DNA of 57,511 bases from Bacillota bacterium (GCA_012735135.1 JAAYHY010000110.1:1-57511), one strand, 5' to 3'. Counted from the stretch's first letter, positions 27,880 to 38,085 are shown. Translations and numbers: made by a program. Notes: generated by a model from the letters alone, not told the origin.

Positions 27880-30222
27880 TTACCCCTCTTGGCGATAATA
27901 GTTGATTAAGGAGCCGGCTAAAATAATCTCCCGCTCGGCGGCGGATAGGTTCTCCATTTTTAACCGGAGCGGCGTGCCCCCGGGCCAAAGGTAAGCCTGA
28001 ACTTGTTCTGCCCCGGTCTGGAGCGCCGCCCGGATCTCCGGAATGTAAAGCACCCCGCCGGCCACCAATTTCTCCTGGTCTGCCGGATCGATGGTAAAGG
28101 GGATCATCCCCCAGTTAATCAGGTTGCTGCGGTACCGTTTGGTCGCATACTCATTGGCAAGAATGGCCCATCCCCCCAGGACTTTCTGGCAGGAAGCGGC
28201 CTGTTCCCGGGCGGAACCATCCCCTGGTTTCACGGCAAAGATGGCGCTGCCCAGTCCGGTGACGGCCATTAATTCCTCTACGGTCTTCCCGGTCAGGGAT
28301 GCCACCGCCGCCATCAACTCTTCCAGTTCCGGGGAGAGTTTCCGCCCCGCCGTCCAGGCCCGGCGTTCCGTTTCCAAGCTGGCAATGGCCTTTGCTTTCG
28401 CTACATAAGCCGGGTCTTTCCGGGAGAGGGTAAATTCGGCCAGCTTCAGCGGGTTGGAACGGTAGGAGGAAGTCTCCCCGGACGGTATCAGTTCATCGGT
28501 GGTCGTCACCGGATCGGTGATCACCGCCGCCAGTTTCAAAATTAAAGCATCCGGCAGGGGGATCATCTCCGGCCAATCGGCAATATTGGGTCCGTACTTC
28601 AGCTCTACCTTCGGGTCAGCCTGCCCAAAACCGGCATAGATCCGGCGCTGGTAAACGGACCGGTCGAATTCATAGCTGACCGGCGTTACCGGCCGGGGCT
28701 CCAGTTCGGTGGCGGCCGTCAAAACCCCGCCCCGGATCGCGGTAGCCGCGATGGAACGGGCATCCATCAACGCCACCGCGGCCAACTGGCCTTCCCGCGG
28801 CTTGGAACCTTCCCGGTTGGGGAAGTTACGGGTCGTATGCCTGATGCTGAGCATCCCGTTGGCCGGAATATCGCCGGCGCCGAAACAGGGACCACAAAAG
28901 GCCGTGCGTAAGGTCGCGCCGCTCTGCAGCAACTTAGCGGCCGCGCCCTTCTTCACCAATTCCAGGTTCACCGGCTGGCTGGCCGGGTAAATACTAAGGG
29001 CAAACTCGTCATTGCCGATGGCGTTTTCCCCGATCAATTCCGCCATCGTCCAGAGGTTCTCAAAAGTTCCCCCGGCGCACCCGGCCACCACCCCTTGGTC
29101 GACATGGATTTGACCGCTTCGGATTTTCCCGGTCAAACTGAGCTTCACGTCCGGTTGGGGATATAACTTTTTCGTTTCGGCGTCAACGGCGGCCAAAATA
29201 TCCCCGGCATTTTCCTTTAATTCCCGGATGGAATAGGCGTTACTGGGATGGAAGGGAAGGGCAATCATCGGTTCGATGGTGCTCAAATCAATCCGGATTA
29301 AACCATCATAATAAGTGACCGTCGCCGGTTCCAGCCGGCGGTAGGCTTCCGGACGGCCGTGAACCCGGAGATACGCGGCGACCTGTTCGTCGGTCTGCCA
29401 AATCGAGCTCAAACAGGTGGTCTCGGTGGTCATCACATCAATCCCATTCCGGTAGTCGACAGATAGATTAGCCACTCCGGGGCCGATAAACTCGAGAACT
29501 TTATTCTTGACAAAACCACTTTTAAAGACCGCTTTAATTAAAGCCAGAGCCACATCCTGCGGCCCGACCCCCCAGTTAGGCTTCCCTTCCAAATAAACAG
29601 CGACCACAGGCGGATAAGCCAGATCATAGGTCCGGCCTAACAGTTGTTTCACCAGTTCGGGACCGCCCTCGCCGATCCCCATGGTGCCCAGCGGGCCGTA
29701 GCGGGTATGGCTGTCGGAGCCCAAGATCATCCGGCCGCCGCCGGCAAACATCTCCCGCATAAACTGATGAATAACCGCCTGGTGGGCGGGGACAAAATAC
29801 CCCCCGTACTTGCGGGCGGCCGATAAGCCGAAGACGTGGTCGTCCTCGTTAATCGTCCCTCCGACCATACACAGACTGTTGTGGCAGTTGGTCAGGACAT
29901 AAGGGAGGGGAAATTCCTTTAACCCGCTGGCCTTGGCCGTTTGAATAATCCCAACATAGGTTATATCATGAGAGGCCAGAGCATCAAACTTCAACTTCAA
30001 ATACCGGGGATCGGCGGAAGTATTGTGCGCTGATAAGATCTGGTAGGCGATGGTCCCGGTTTTCGCCTTCCGGGGAGCAAGGGCTTCAGCCGTCACCGGT
30101 TCCAGACCCTCTTGTTGTAGACGCCGGTTGATCTCAACCGCCGTTAGCCCCGGTTCCGTAAATAACCGGTTACGAATAAGATAAACCCCTTCTTCACTGA
30201 TGATCTTTACCACAGAAATCAC
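27880..30222 (-). CDS. Aconitase-family hydratase (AcnA/YbhJ-like)
   Basis: 780 residues. The [4Fe-4S] cysteines are visible in [13 protein letters not shown] and [11 protein letters not shown]. Substrate-site motifs include [12 protein letters not shown] and [13 protein letters not shown]. The swivel domain is at the C-terminal end. It aligns in style with the YbhJ-type hydratases rather than the classical ~900-residue AcnA, so aconitase activity is probable but another 2- or 3-hydroxyacid substrate is possible. The start is GTG 30222 (or GTG 30213). It is monocistronic, with a promoter at 30,319-30,347 and a terminator at 27,799-27,860. Confidence 0.8.
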   Translation of the reverse strand: MISVVKIISEEGVYLIRNRLFTEPGLTAVEINRRLQQEGLEPVTAEALAPRKAKTGTIAYQILSAHNTSADPRYLKLKFDALASHDITYVGIIQTAKASGLKEFPLPYVLTNCHNSLCMVGGTINEDDHVFGLSAARKYGGYFVPAHQAVIHQFMREMFAGGGRMILGSDSHTRYGPLGTMGIGEGGPELVKQLLGRTYDLAYPPVVAVYLEGKPNWGVGPQDVALALIKAVFKSGFVKNKVLEFIGPGVANLSVDYRNGIDVMTTETTCLSSIWQTDEQVAAYLRVHGRPEAYRRLEPATVTYYDGLIRIDLSTIEPMIALPFHPSNAYSIRELKENAGDILAAVDAETKKLYPQPDVKLSLTGKIRSGQIHVDQGVVAGCAGGTFENLWTMAELIGENAIGNDEFALSIYPASQPVNLELVKKGAAAKLLQSGATLRTAFCGPCFGAGDIPANGMLSIRHTTRNFPNREGSKPREGQLAAVALMDARSIAATAIRGGVLTAATELEPRPVTPVSYEFDRSVYQRRIYAGFGQADPKVELKYGPNIADWPEMIPLPDALILKLAAVITDPVTTTDELIPSGETSSYRSNPLKLAEFTLSRKDPAYVAKAKAIASLETERRAWTAGRKLSPELEELMAAVASLTGKTVEELMAVTGLGSAIFAVKPGDGSAREQAASCQKVLGGWAILANEYATKRYRSNLINWGMIPFTIDPADQEKLVAGGVLYIPEIRAALQTGAEQVQAYLWPGGTPLRLKMENLSAAEREIILAGSLINYYRQEG

Positions 30223-30318
30223 CCACTTCCGACAATCTGTAATGTTGATTATTGGCTATTGGGGGTATGACAGTATTAAGCCGGTTTCGTTCCAGATTCC
30301 GGCCAAATCCCTTACCCA

Positions 30319-30347
30319 ATTAAAACATGCCCCCCAACCCCTGTCAA
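30319..30347 (-). promoter_or_regulatory. Sigma-A promoter for the aconitase-family gene
   Basis: Minus strand TTGACA (30,342-30,347), 17-nt spacer, TTTAAT (30,319-30,324). The ~90-nt leader includes a GCCGG/CCGGC hairpin at 30,280-30,303. The rest of the 30,223-30,637 gap is AT-rich and I see no gene in it; the promoter of the plus-strand lipoprotein gene must lie there but no clear boxes stand out. Confidence 0.7.
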
Positions 30348-30637
30348 GGTAAGTGGAGAGTAAAACCCTAGTTATATTGTATACATTGTTGCGATCCCGA
30401 AAGTTCCTGATCCCCGTCGGACAGTTCAGATCCATAAATTATGAAATGCCAGGAAAACCTTCATTTTGGGTCTCCGAACCTAAATTTTTTCTTTTATTTA
30501 AAAAAATGTTAATGGTTTTTAATATTATGCCGATAATTAAAATAACCTTTCTCAGAATTTATATTCATTCTCAAAATGGGGAATCATACCCTATTTTTAT
30601 ATATTCACATTTATAAATTATAAAGGAGGTTAAAACG

Positions 30638-31654
30638 ATGAAGAAATTCTTAACAACAGGCAGAATCCTACAAAGACCCCCCCTCGTGCTAGGGTTAACC
30701 CTCTTGTTATGCTACGCACTTCTTTTTACCGGTTGTAGCAAAGAGAAAACCTACCGCATTGGAATCCTGGCCGGCCTGGATTACGCTTCCGACATCGTTG
30801 TCGGTTTCAAGGAGAAAATGACGGAACTAGGTTATGTCGAAGGAAAAAATGTGGTTTATGATGTTCAACGCTCCAATTTTGACATGGCTGAGTATAAAAA
30901 AATCCTGCAAAAGTTTGTCGCAGACAAAGTTGATGTAATCTTTACCTTCCCGACCGAAGCGACGATCGAAGCGAAACTAGCAACCGCCGAAAGTAAGATC
31001 CCTGTTGTTTTTTGTTTTGCAAACATCGAAGATAACAACCTCATTAACAGTGTCCGGGAGCCGGGAGGCAATGTCACCGGTGTTCGTTACCCGGGTCCTG
31101 ATCTCACCGTCAAGCGTTTTGAACTGATGCAGGCAATTGTACCGGAGGCCACCCGTCTTTGGATCCCCTATCAGAAAGGTTACCCTGTAGATTGTCAAAT
31201 CAATGCCTTAACCCCGGTCGCAGAGGCCGCCGGAGTGCAAATCGAATATTTCCCCGCCGCTGACGCCGCCGAACTCCAAGCCGAATTGGATAGACGGAGC
31301 CAAGGATCCGATCCCGGCTTTGACGCCATCCTTTTTTTAGCGGAACCCTTGACCGTAACCCCCGACGCCTTTTCCGTGCTTAACAATTTTGCCGCCTCCC
31401 GCCGGATGCCCATGGCCGGCGCCCTGATTAGCGAAGGGGATTATGGGACTATTTTTGGTGTGAACGTTGATTTTATTCCCAGCGGAAGGCAAGCAGCCAC
31501 CGTTGTTGATAAAATCTTAAAAGGAGCCAATCCGGCGGTTACCCCGGTCGTCTCCTCGGAAAGCTTTTTCCAGATCAACTATAAGATCGTCCAAAAACTT
31601 GGCTTGAACATTAGTGAAACTATTCTAAACCAGGCTGATGAGATTATCCGCTGA
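30638..31654 (+). CDS. ABC-type substrate-binding lipoprotein (ABC_sub_bind/TrpX-like)
   Basis: 338 residues. An N-terminal signal ends in the lipobox LLFTGCSKE, so the mature protein should be a lipid-anchored Cys lipoprotein. The body, starting YRIGILAGLDYASDIVVGFKE, is a type I periplasmic-binding fold of the ABC_sub_bind (DUF534) group, which includes TrpX-type proteins. No permease or ATPase follows; instead a chemoreceptor gene begins 57 nt later. It may present a ligand to that receptor rather than feed a transporter (inference). The ribosome site AAAGGAGG is strong. Confidence 0.85.
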   Translation: MKKFLTTGRILQRPPLVLGLTLLLCYALLFTGCSKEKTYRIGILAGLDYASDIVVGFKEKMTELGYVEGKNVVYDVQRSNFDMAEYKKILQKFVADKVDVIFTFPTEATIEAKLATAESKIPVVFCFANIEDNNLINSVREPGGNVTGVRYPGPDLTVKRFELMQAIVPEATRLWIPYQKGYPVDCQINALTPVAEAAGVQIEYFPAADAAELQAELDRRSQGSDPGFDAILFLAEPLTVTPDAFSVLNNFAASRRMPMAGALISEGDYGTIFGVNVDFIPSGRQAATVVDKILKGANPAVTPVVSSESFFQINYKIVQKLGLNISETILNQADEIIR

Positions 31655-31711
31655 GAACTCCAGTTCGGAACAGGGTTCCTCGGGAAAGTAGTTCACTTTA
31701 AGGATGTGGTT

Positions 31712-33775
31712 TTGTTGTACGCCTTTGAGTTTACATCCAATAAACAGAAAAAAAAGGAAAAGATTAAAAGTCTAACCTTCACTTTGACACTGGCTTTCTT
31801 AGGGCTTAGCGCCCTTCCCCTTTTTATTACCACTAGCATAAGTATCTTGAGCAATTACCGAAACAACCGGAGTATCATTGCCGGACAGCAGTCATTGATT
31901 GCACAGGAAGCCGCCAATACTGTCAAAGGATTTATTCAGGAAAAGTTGCGTGTTCTTTCGGTCGCAGCTTATATCAGTAATTTTGAAAATTCCTCTTCGG
32001 AAGAGCGGGGCATTACGCTCAGCCGACTCCTGGGAATGGAACCATCTTTCCGGCATATTACCTTATTAAACCAACAGTTAAGAGAAGTATATTCCCTTTC
32101 CCGGACCTCCAGCCAAGCCATGACCAAACTTACAGCGGAAACCAGAGACCAAATCGGGCAGCATCTGGGCAAAGGCGAAAACTACGTGGGAGCAGTCTAT
32201 ATCGACGAAACCACCTTTGAACCGATGATCCTGACGGCCGTGCCCATCAAAAACGTCTTCGGTGATTTACGTGGCGCTTTAGTTACGGAAATTAACCTTA
32301 AGTTTATGTGGGATCTGGTTGCTTCCCTCCAAATCGGGGAAAAAGGGGTGGCCTATGTAGTCGACCGGAAAGGCAATTTATTGGCTTTCACCGACGTTAG
32401 CCGGGTCTTACGGGGTGAAAATCTATCCGGCCTGACCGAAGTCGCCGCATTTATAAATCAGGAGTCCCCGGTTGCAGGTCAGATCAAGGTAGCCCCTGGC
32501 ATCTTTGACACTCCGGTTTTAACCAGCCATATTCCTTTGGTTGAGCCGGACTGGGCGGTGGTGGTGGAATTACCTTTAAGCGAAGCCTACGCACCGGTAA
32601 CCCGGGCCATAATCTTTTCCGTCTTGATTACCCTCTGCAGTCTTGCACTGGCTGTTTTTGTGGGCCGCTACCTTGCCCGCCAGATTACCAAACCCCTGAT
32701 CAAATTGCGGGATGCCACCAGAACCATCAGTGAGGGCAATTTGGACATGGAAATCGACATTACCTCAGCCGATGAAATCGGCGAACTGGCCGCCACCTTC
32801 AACCACATGGTGCAAAGCATCACCGCTTTGATCAAGAAGAATCAAGATGCCGTCAATGTCATATGGGAGCAGAGCACGCTGCTCCGGGAGAGCGCCGCCC
32901 AATCGGCGGAATCCATGTCCACGCTCGCCCTCTCGATTCAGCAGATTAGTAAAGGCGCCACCGAACAAACGGTGGAGGCGGAAAAAACAGCCACTCAAGC
33001 CAATCAACTAGCGGAAAAGATCGATTCGGTTTCCGCCAAAGCCCGGGAAATCGAGGAAATAACGCAAACCACAAGAAGTTTAACGGAGAAATCCAAAGAC
33101 ACGGTCTTGCTTTTACAGGAAAAAACAGGCCAAACGGATCAGATCACCCGGGAGATCACCGGGGAAATCAACAAGTTGAACCTTAGTTTGGAACAAATCC
33201 GGGGGATCACCGGCGTAATCACCAATATCACCGAACAGACGAACCTTTTGGCCCTCAACGCCTCCATCGAAGCGGCACGTGCCGGAGAAGCCGGGCGCGG
33301 GTTTGCCGTGGTCGCCACGGAGATCAACAAACTGGCCAACCAATCCCGGGAATCAGCCCGAACCATCGAACAGATCTTAAACCAGGTGGAAACTCTAATC
33401 CTCAACTCCACGGCCAACGCGGACCAAGCCCACCAAATCGTTGCGGAGCAACGCTTGGCTGTAGACTTAACCAGTAATACCTTTGATCAGATCAGTTCAA
33501 CCCTGGACGCCATCATCGACCTTAATTCCCAGCTGTATAGCCTCGTCCGGCAGATCGATGAGTTTAAAACCGAAACTCTCCAGTCAATCTTCAATATCAG
33601 CTCCATCTCCGAAGAATCGGCTGCCGCTTGTGAAGAAGTTTCGGCGATTACCGAAGAACAATCGGGTTTCACCAACCAAATCAAGAATTTGGCCAGTAAA
33701 CTTAATGATTTAGCCGGGGAATTAATCAAAATCAGTCAAATCTTCACCCTCTCCGGAGCCAAGAGTGATTCCTGA
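31712..33775 (+). CDS. Methyl-accepting chemotaxis protein with dCache-like sensor
   Basis: About 687 residues. The first membrane helix is at ~23-45 ([18 protein letters not shown]). An extracytoplasmic double-Cache-like domain of ~250 residues ([20 protein letters not shown]) precedes the second helix ([20 protein letters not shown]). A HAMP segment ([19 protein letters not shown]) leads to a cytoplasmic signalling coiled coil with the conserved tip [19 protein letters not shown]. The start is uncertain: AAGGA precedes TTG 31712, which I use; GTG 31706 is too close to the site. It is paired with the lipoprotein gene upstream. Confidence 0.9.
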   Translation: MLYAFEFTSNKQKKKEKIKSLTFTLTLAFLGLSALPLFITTSISILSNYRNNRSIIAGQQSLIAQEAANTVKGFIQEKLRVLSVAAYISNFENSSSEERGITLSRLLGMEPSFRHITLLNQQLREVYSLSRTSSQAMTKLTAETRDQIGQHLGKGENYVGAVYIDETTFEPMILTAVPIKNVFGDLRGALVTEINLKFMWDLVASLQIGEKGVAYVVDRKGNLLAFTDVSRVLRGENLSGLTEVAAFINQESPVAGQIKVAPGIFDTPVLTSHIPLVEPDWAVVVELPLSEAYAPVTRAIIFSVLITLCSLALAVFVGRYLARQITKPLIKLRDATRTISEGNLDMEIDITSADEIGELAATFNHMVQSITALIKKNQDAVNVIWEQSTLLRESAAQSAESMSTLALSIQQISKGATEQTVEAEKTATQANQLAEKIDSVSAKAREIEEITQTTRSLTEKSKDTVLLLQEKTGQTDQITREITGEINKLNLSLEQIRGITGVITNITEQTNLLALNASIEAARAGEAGRGFAVVATEINKLANQSRESARTIEQILNQVETLILNSTANADQAHQIVAEQRLAVDLTSNTFDQISSTLDAIIDLNSQLYSLVRQIDEFKTETLQSIFNISSISEESAAACEEVSAITEEQSGFTNQIKNLASKLNDLAGELIKISQIFTLSGAKSDS

Positions 33776-33813
33776 CTGCGGAACACCTTTCTCTGAAGGA
33801 AACAGGAGCAAAA

Positions 33814-33848
33814 AAAAACTATAGACCGGGAAACGGTCTATAGTTTTT
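33814..33848. terminator. Bidirectional Rho-independent terminator
   Basis: A 15-bp stem AAAAACTATAGACCG / CGGTCTATAGTTTTT with loop GGAAA, and T-runs on both strands. It ends the chemoreceptor gene and, from the other side, rubrerythrin. Confidence 0.92.
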
Positions 33849-33903
33849 TTATCTTTTCAGGTTTTAACATCTGAAACGCCGAAGCTTATAAGCCTCAATC
33901 CTT

Positions 33904-34482
33904 TTAACAACCGCAAGTCTTTTCCAGCGGGGCGAAAAAGCCCTGGGGATGGGCGCACGCCGGACAAACTTCGGGTGCAGACGAACCCTCATGGACATAG
34001 CCGCAATTCCGGCAGATCCACTTGATGGACTCCGCCTTTTTAAAGACGGTTCCGGCTTGAATATTGGCTAATCGCTCTTTAAAGCGGCGTTCGTGGTTTT
34101 TCTCCGAAACGGCAATCGCCTCCATCGCCTTGGCGACATCTTCAAACCCTTCTTCCCGGGCGATCTTGGCATATTCCGGATACATTTTGGTCCACTCAAA
34201 ATTCTCGCCCGCGGCAGCGGCTTCCAAGTTCTCGGCGGTGTTCCCTATTTTCCCGGCGGGGAAGCCGGCCTGAATCTCCACTTCACCGCCTTCCAAAAAT
34301 TTAAAGAGGCGTTTGGCATGTTCTTTCTCCTGATTAGCGGTCTCCTCGAAGAGCTCCGCAATCTCCACAAACCCTTCTTTTTTGGCCTGCGAAGCATAGA
34401 AAGTATACCTGTTTCTAGCCTGCGACTCCCCGGCAAAAGCAGTGAGTATGTTCTTCTCCGTGCGGGTTCCCTTTAAGCTCAT
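33904..34482 (-). CDS. rbr: Rubrerythrin
   Basis: 192 residues. The N-terminal four-helix ferritin-like domain carries the diiron ligands (ESQARNRYTFY, EETANQEKEHAKRLF, EDVAKAMEAIAVSEKNHERRF). The C-terminal rubredoxin domain has CRNCG and CPACAHP, an Fe(Cys)4 site. It reduces hydrogen peroxide in anaerobes using rubredoxin/NADH electrons. The ATG follows GGGAGGAG. It is monocistronic with its own promoter and a ~105-nt leader. Confidence 0.95.
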   Translation of the reverse strand: MSLKGTRTEKNILTAFAGESQARNRYTFYASQAKKEGFVEIAELFEETANQEKEHAKRLFKFLEGGEVEIQAGFPAGKIGNTAENLEAAAAGENFEWTKMYPEYAKIAREEGFEDVAKAMEAIAVSEKNHERRFKERLANIQAGTVFKKAESIKWICRNCGYVHEGSSAPEVCPACAHPQGFFAPLEKTCGC

Positions 34483-34595
34483 CCAATCACTCCTCCCTTT
34501 AGTAACTGATCCGAACTAAACTAGCCTCCTAAGTAAGTAGTATATTTAATTGACTTACCACTTATAACCTGGTTAGCTAATTTAGTCTAGTTCTA

Positions 34596-34624
34596 ATTAT
34601 AGCCAACCTCTCCATAATAGTCAA
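34596..34624 (-). promoter_or_regulatory. Sigma-A promoter for rubrerythrin
   Basis: Minus strand TTGACT (34,619-34,624), 17-nt spacer, TATAAT (34,596-34,601). No convincing PerR box (TTATAAT-N-ATTATAA) is present. The leader can pair AACTAGACTA at 34,583-34,592 with TAGTTTAGTT at 34,514-34,523, just upstream of the gene's ribosome site. Confidence 0.85.
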
Positions 34625-34681
34625 GCATATTCAATTTTTTATAGGTTAAAATTTATTATAGTTAAACATATTTATCTAAAA

Positions 34682-34702
34682 AAAAGACCTGGCCGGTCTT
34701 TT
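34682..34702 (-). terminator. Rho-independent terminator of the cupin gene
   Basis: Minus strand AAAAGACC, loop GGCCA, GGTCTTTT, followed by a T-rich tail. Confidence 0.85.
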
Positions 34703-34732
34703 CATGTCCAACTTAATCAACAAGTAATTCTC

Positions 34733-35083
34733 TTATTTATACAAAATAAGCGCGATAAACTCCAAAGGCCCGGGGCCGGTATTTTTAAGGCCATGTCCTT
34801 CTCCGGCGCCGGTAAAGGTCACATCCCCGGCGGTGACCGTCTTGATCACACCGTTATCGTTAAACTCGCCTTGACCGCTATAGATATAATAAGTTTCCGC
34901 CTCGTTTTCATGGATATGATAGCCGATGGAGCACCCCGGTTCTAAAGTCGAATGGGCAAAAACCCGCCCTTTGCCATACATTTCTTCGGGACCGTTTAAT
35001 AAGTGGCGCATAATTACTCTCCCTTGCCCTTGAAAAAAGGATTCCTTCAATTCAACCCTTTTTTCTCCGCTTCTACGGATCAT
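34733..35083 (-). CDS. Small cupin-domain protein
   Basis: 116 residues, a single double-stranded beta-helix. The metal-binding pattern is visible as GYHIHENEAETYYIYSGQG (His, His, Glu) and the second half GEGHGLKNTGPGPLEF. These small stand-alone cupins bind a metal and may isomerise or sense sugars; no function can be assigned. ATG 35083 is chosen because AGGAGGGGG lies 7 nt before it; the open frame further upstream has no ribosome site. It follows the disrupted lacI gene, separated by an operator-like region. Confidence 0.75.
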   Translation of the reverse strand: MIRRSGEKRVELKESFFQGQGRVIMRHLLNGPEEMYGKGRVFAHSTLEPGCSIGYHIHENEAETYYIYSGQGEFNDNGVIKTVTAGDVTFTGAGEGHGLKNTGPGPLEFIALILYK

Positions 35084-35283
35084 GTTTTCCCCCTCCTGCT
35101 TCAATCTTTTTGATGCTCCCAAATATTTAATGAGAACCTTTTTCGTCAAAGCGGCCGCCTTACCTTTATATCCCATTTCTCTTTTTCAATAAAATAACAT
35201 TCGTGGCCAACATCCCGCATTCATTTCCCGCTTTCTCCGCCGCAGGAACTGTCCCTTCCCAGCCTTGTCTTGGCTATAGCGCT

Positions 35284-35320
35284 CAATCGATATCACCGGT
35301 AATTACCGTAATCGATTGCA
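35284..35320. promoter_or_regulatory. LacI-family operator candidate
   Basis: On the minus strand TGCAATCGATTACG fits the LacI/CcpA-type consensus TGNAANCGNTTNCA except for the last base. It overlaps a perfect palindrome CGGTAATTACCG (35,297-35,308), and outer arms CAATCGAT and ATCGATTG bracket the whole. It lies between the lacI pseudogene and the cupin gene, so the cupin is the likely target. Confidence 0.55.
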
Positions 35321-35324
35321 ATTT

Positions 35325-35342
35325 CTTGGTTTAAAAACCAAG
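35325..35342 (-). terminator. Palindrome abutting the lacI stop codon
   Basis: CTTGGTTT-AA-AAACCAAG, an 8-bp inverted repeat directly after the lacI stop. A weak intrinsic terminator is possible; the T-run lies inside the stem. Confidence 0.4.
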
Positions 35343-36355
35343 CTATGTCGTCTCCCTTTCCACCACCGAAGAGTAGATCAGCATCTTTTTCGTGGTCGGC
35401 CGTTTTTTCAAAGCGTTAATTAAGGTTTGGGCTGAAGCGACACTTAAATCCAATAGCTTATTATCCAGGGAAGTGAGTTTAGGGTTACTAATTTCAGCGT
35501 AGAGCGAATTGTCGATACCAATAACGGAAACTTGCTGTGGAATGGCGATCTTTAGATCGGTAAGGGCACGGACCCCACTGACGGCTAATAAATCCACCGC
35601 ATAAATAATCCCGTCCACCTCGGGATGCTCCTTAATAATTTGGATGGTAACCTCATATGCACCCCGGAGACTGCTTTCGCATCGGTAAATCAAAGCTTCC
35701 TTCATCAGGTCCAAATCATGGACGGCTTCCTCAAAGCCCTGTTGTTTCAGGAGGTTGCTAGGGGTGGGATAATCAATCACAATCGCCGGGTGGGATAATC
35801 AATCACAAACGCCGGGCGGAGATGCCCCTTGTCCACCAGCAATTTGACACAGTTGGCCACCCCGTTTTGCTCGTCGGCCATTACCCCATAAACATTGGGC
35901 AAATCAAGGTAACCGTTAACCATAATCACCGGCTGGCTGGGCAGATATTTGATAATGGCTTCTTTAATCGTTTCGTTTTGGAAGGAAGACCCCATGAGGA
36001 CGGCCCCGTCGACCCGCCTTTGCCTTAAAATTTTCAGGTAATCGGCTTTACTCTTGTCATCGGCGCCGGAATTAAAAATGATACAACAGTAACCAAGTTT
36101 CGCCAGTTCCCGTTCGATGATGTATGCCCCCTCCGTATGATGGGGAGTGCGCAAATCATCAATCAAGATCCCAATGATTTTGGAAGCCTTAGTTACAAGG
36201 CCGCGGGCGGTTTCATTGGGAAAGTAATCATACTTTTTGAGCAACCGCTTAACTTTCTTTTGGGTTTCAATACTCACCCCGGGCCGGTTGTTAATGACCC
36301 GCGACACGGTACTAGGGGAAACGCCGGCTTCTTTCGCAATATCGTAAATAGTCAT
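35343..36355 (-). pseudogene. LacI family transcriptional regulator, frameshifted by a 26-bp tandem duplication
   Basis: The N-terminal part encodes a LacI helix-turn-helix (MTIYDIAKEAGVSPSTVSRV) and the first half of a periplasmic-binding-like domain, up to FVIDYPTRRL then a stop. The rest (VIDYPTPSNLLKQQGFEEAV... to the C-terminus) is in another frame. A 26-bp direct duplication at 35,762-35,813 causes the shift; removing one copy restores an uninterrupted LacI protein of normal size. As written, the product would have its DNA-binding domain but lack most of the effector domain. A GTG at 35,780 opens the second frame but has no evident ribosome site. The ATG at 36355 follows AAGGTGA. Confidence 0.88.
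35762..35813. repeat. 26-bp tandem duplication inside lacI
   Basis: Copy 1 at 35,762-35,787 and copy 2 at 35,788-35,813 are identical except T35783 versus A35809. The unit length is not a multiple of three and breaks the frame. Confidence 0.95.
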
Positions 36356-36405
36356 GTAATCACCTTCTTTTCCGGACAAACGGGCAGAAAAAAACGATTA
36401 ATAGT

Positions 36406-38085
36406 TTACACGGCGTTGAGGTAGTCCAAAACCGCCTCCGCCACATTATTGCAGTGGTCCGCAATCCGTTCCAAATTCCGGATGAGCTCATTGAAAATAA
36501 CCGCCGCTTTGGGGTTGCACGAACCCACACTTAAACGCTCTAAATGGTTGGTGCGGATCTCTTTTTCGATCACGTCCATCCTGGTTTCCAAATCCAAAAC
36601 CTTGATCGCCAGGCCGGCATCATTCTTTGCCAACGCTGTCAACGCAGAAGTAAACATCTCCTTGGCGAGGGCAAAAACCTTTTGTAAATCCGCCAAGGCC
36701 ATCTTGGAAAAGGTAATATTGCCTTCCTCCATATAAACTTCTTGTTCCCGGATGTTGGTACAATGATCGCCGATCCTTTCCAGGTCACCGGTAATATGCA
36801 TTAAGTTGGCCAACAAATTGGATTGCCGCTCGGTCAAGGAATTCCGGGAAACAATTAATGATAGGTAATGGGTAATCTCGGTTTGGAGGTAATCCAAAGT
36901 GTCTTCCTGATCCTGAACCCCACTGAGATCGGCATCGGCTTCCCCGGTATTCAGATAGGTCTCAACCTCTGCCAGCATCTCCTGGGAAATTTGGCCCATC
37001 CGCAATAGTTCCTTGGTGGAAAGGTTTAAGGCAATATCGGCGTTATTCACGACATGGGAATCAAGGTAGCGGACTTTCCGCTCGCTAATCGGCTCTTCCC
37101 CGGGGATGAGACTGGTTACCAGCCTCGCCAGTAACTTAGTGAAGGGGAGCCAGATTAGGGTGTTCAGCACGTTAAAAAAGGTATGGGCATTGGCGATCTG
37201 CCGGGCGACAACCGACGCCTCGGTGATCCCCGCCGCCCAATTCGGGGCTGGAGAGATCAAGTAAACAAATTTGGTAAAGGGGCTTAGGAAAAGCAGGCAG
37301 ATAACCGTCCCCAAAAGATTAAAGAGGCTATGGGAAAGGGCGGACCGCTTGGCCCCATTATTCCCGCCGATACTGGCCAAAATCGCCGTGATCGTCGTCC
37401 CGATATTACTGCCCAAAAGGATAGGAATCGCCCCGCCAAGGGGGATCAGGGCATGGACTAATCCTCCCTCCACCACCGGCTGGGAAGCCAAACTTTGGAG
37501 CACCCCAATCACGGCGCTACTACTTTGCACCACCACCGTCAGGACTAAACCCACCATCAAACCCCAAAAGGGATGGTTGCTCATCTGGGTAATTAAGTTT
37601 AAGGACCGCTCGTTGCTGGCTAAAGGCTCCAAGACATCCGACATGGTATTAATCCCGATAAAGAGCAGACCGAAGCCGAAAATCACCTGTCCCAGGTGTT
37701 TTGCATATTTCCGCTTCCCAAAAAAATAAAAGGCAAAACCGAGACCGGCCAGGAGATAGGCATAATCCCCAAGTTTAAAAGCGATCAATTGGGCGGTAAC
37801 CGTAGTCCCGATATTCGCCCCCATGATCACTCCAATCGCCTGCTGCAGGTTCATTAAGCCGGCGTTGACAAAGCCAATCACCATCACCGTCGTGGCGCTG
37901 CTACTCTGAATAATCGTGGTGACCACGGCGCCGACCAACACTCCGATGAGAGGGTTTCGCGTAACCGCCTCAAGAATCTTCCGGAGCCGCTCACCGGCGA
38001 CTTTCTTCAAACCCTCGCTCATCAGGTTCATACCGTAGATAAATATGGCTAAGCCTCCGACCACCCCAAAGATCAATTCCCGCAT
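36406..38085 (-). CDS. Na/Pi cotransporter family protein with PhoU-like C-terminus
   Basis: 559 residues. The membrane part (~1-330) has the duplicated QSSS repeats of the PNaS family (TTIIQSSSATTVMV and TVVVQSSSAVIGVL) and two GANIGTT/GSNIGTT-type motifs. The C-terminal ~220 residues are helical with PhoU-like repeats (LERIGDHCTNI and LERIADHCNNVAE). It would import phosphate with Na+, or act as a phosphate-sensing channel. The Na+ motive force could come from the Na+-type V-ATPase in this window (inference). It sits between deoC and lacI on the same strand. Confidence 0.9.
   Translation of the reverse strand: MRELIFGVVGGLAIFIYGMNLMSEGLKKVAGERLRKILEAVTRNPLIGVLVGAVVTTIIQSSSATTVMVIGFVNAGLMNLQQAIGVIMGANIGTTVTAQLIAFKLGDYAYLLAGLGFAFYFFGKRKYAKHLGQVIFGFGLLFIGINTMSDVLEPLASNERSLNLITQMSNHPFWGLMVGLVLTVVVQSSSAVIGVLQSLASQPVVEGGLVHALIPLGGAIPILLGSNIGTTITAILASIGGNNGAKRSALSHSLFNLLGTVICLLFLSPFTKFVYLISPAPNWAAGITEASVVARQIANAHTFFNVLNTLIWLPFTKLLARLVTSLIPGEEPISERKVRYLDSHVVNNADIALNLSTKELLRMGQISQEMLAEVETYLNTGEADADLSGVQDQEDTLDYLQTEITHYLSLIVSRNSLTERQSNLLANLMHITGDLERIGDHCTNIREQEVYMEEGNITFSKMALADLQKVFALAKEMFTSALTALAKNDAGLAIKVLDLETRMDVIEKEIRTNHLERLSVGSCNPKAAVIFNELIRNLERIADHCNNVAEAVLDYLNAV

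Noticed and set aside
30371-30390. TTGTATACA as a GntR operator upstream of the aconitase gene
   Set aside because: Only an 8-bp palindrome, lying upstream of the -35 box without a partner regulator; too weak to call.
30353-30616. 87-codon plus-strand frame in the gap before the lipoprotein gene
   Set aside because: AT-rich, no ribosome site, unusual composition and no recognisable domain; it overlaps the aconitase promoter region.
34483-34732. PerR box upstream of rubrerythrin
   Set aside because: The AT-rich stretches do not fit TTATAAT-N-ATTATAA; the clear TATAAT belongs to the promoter.
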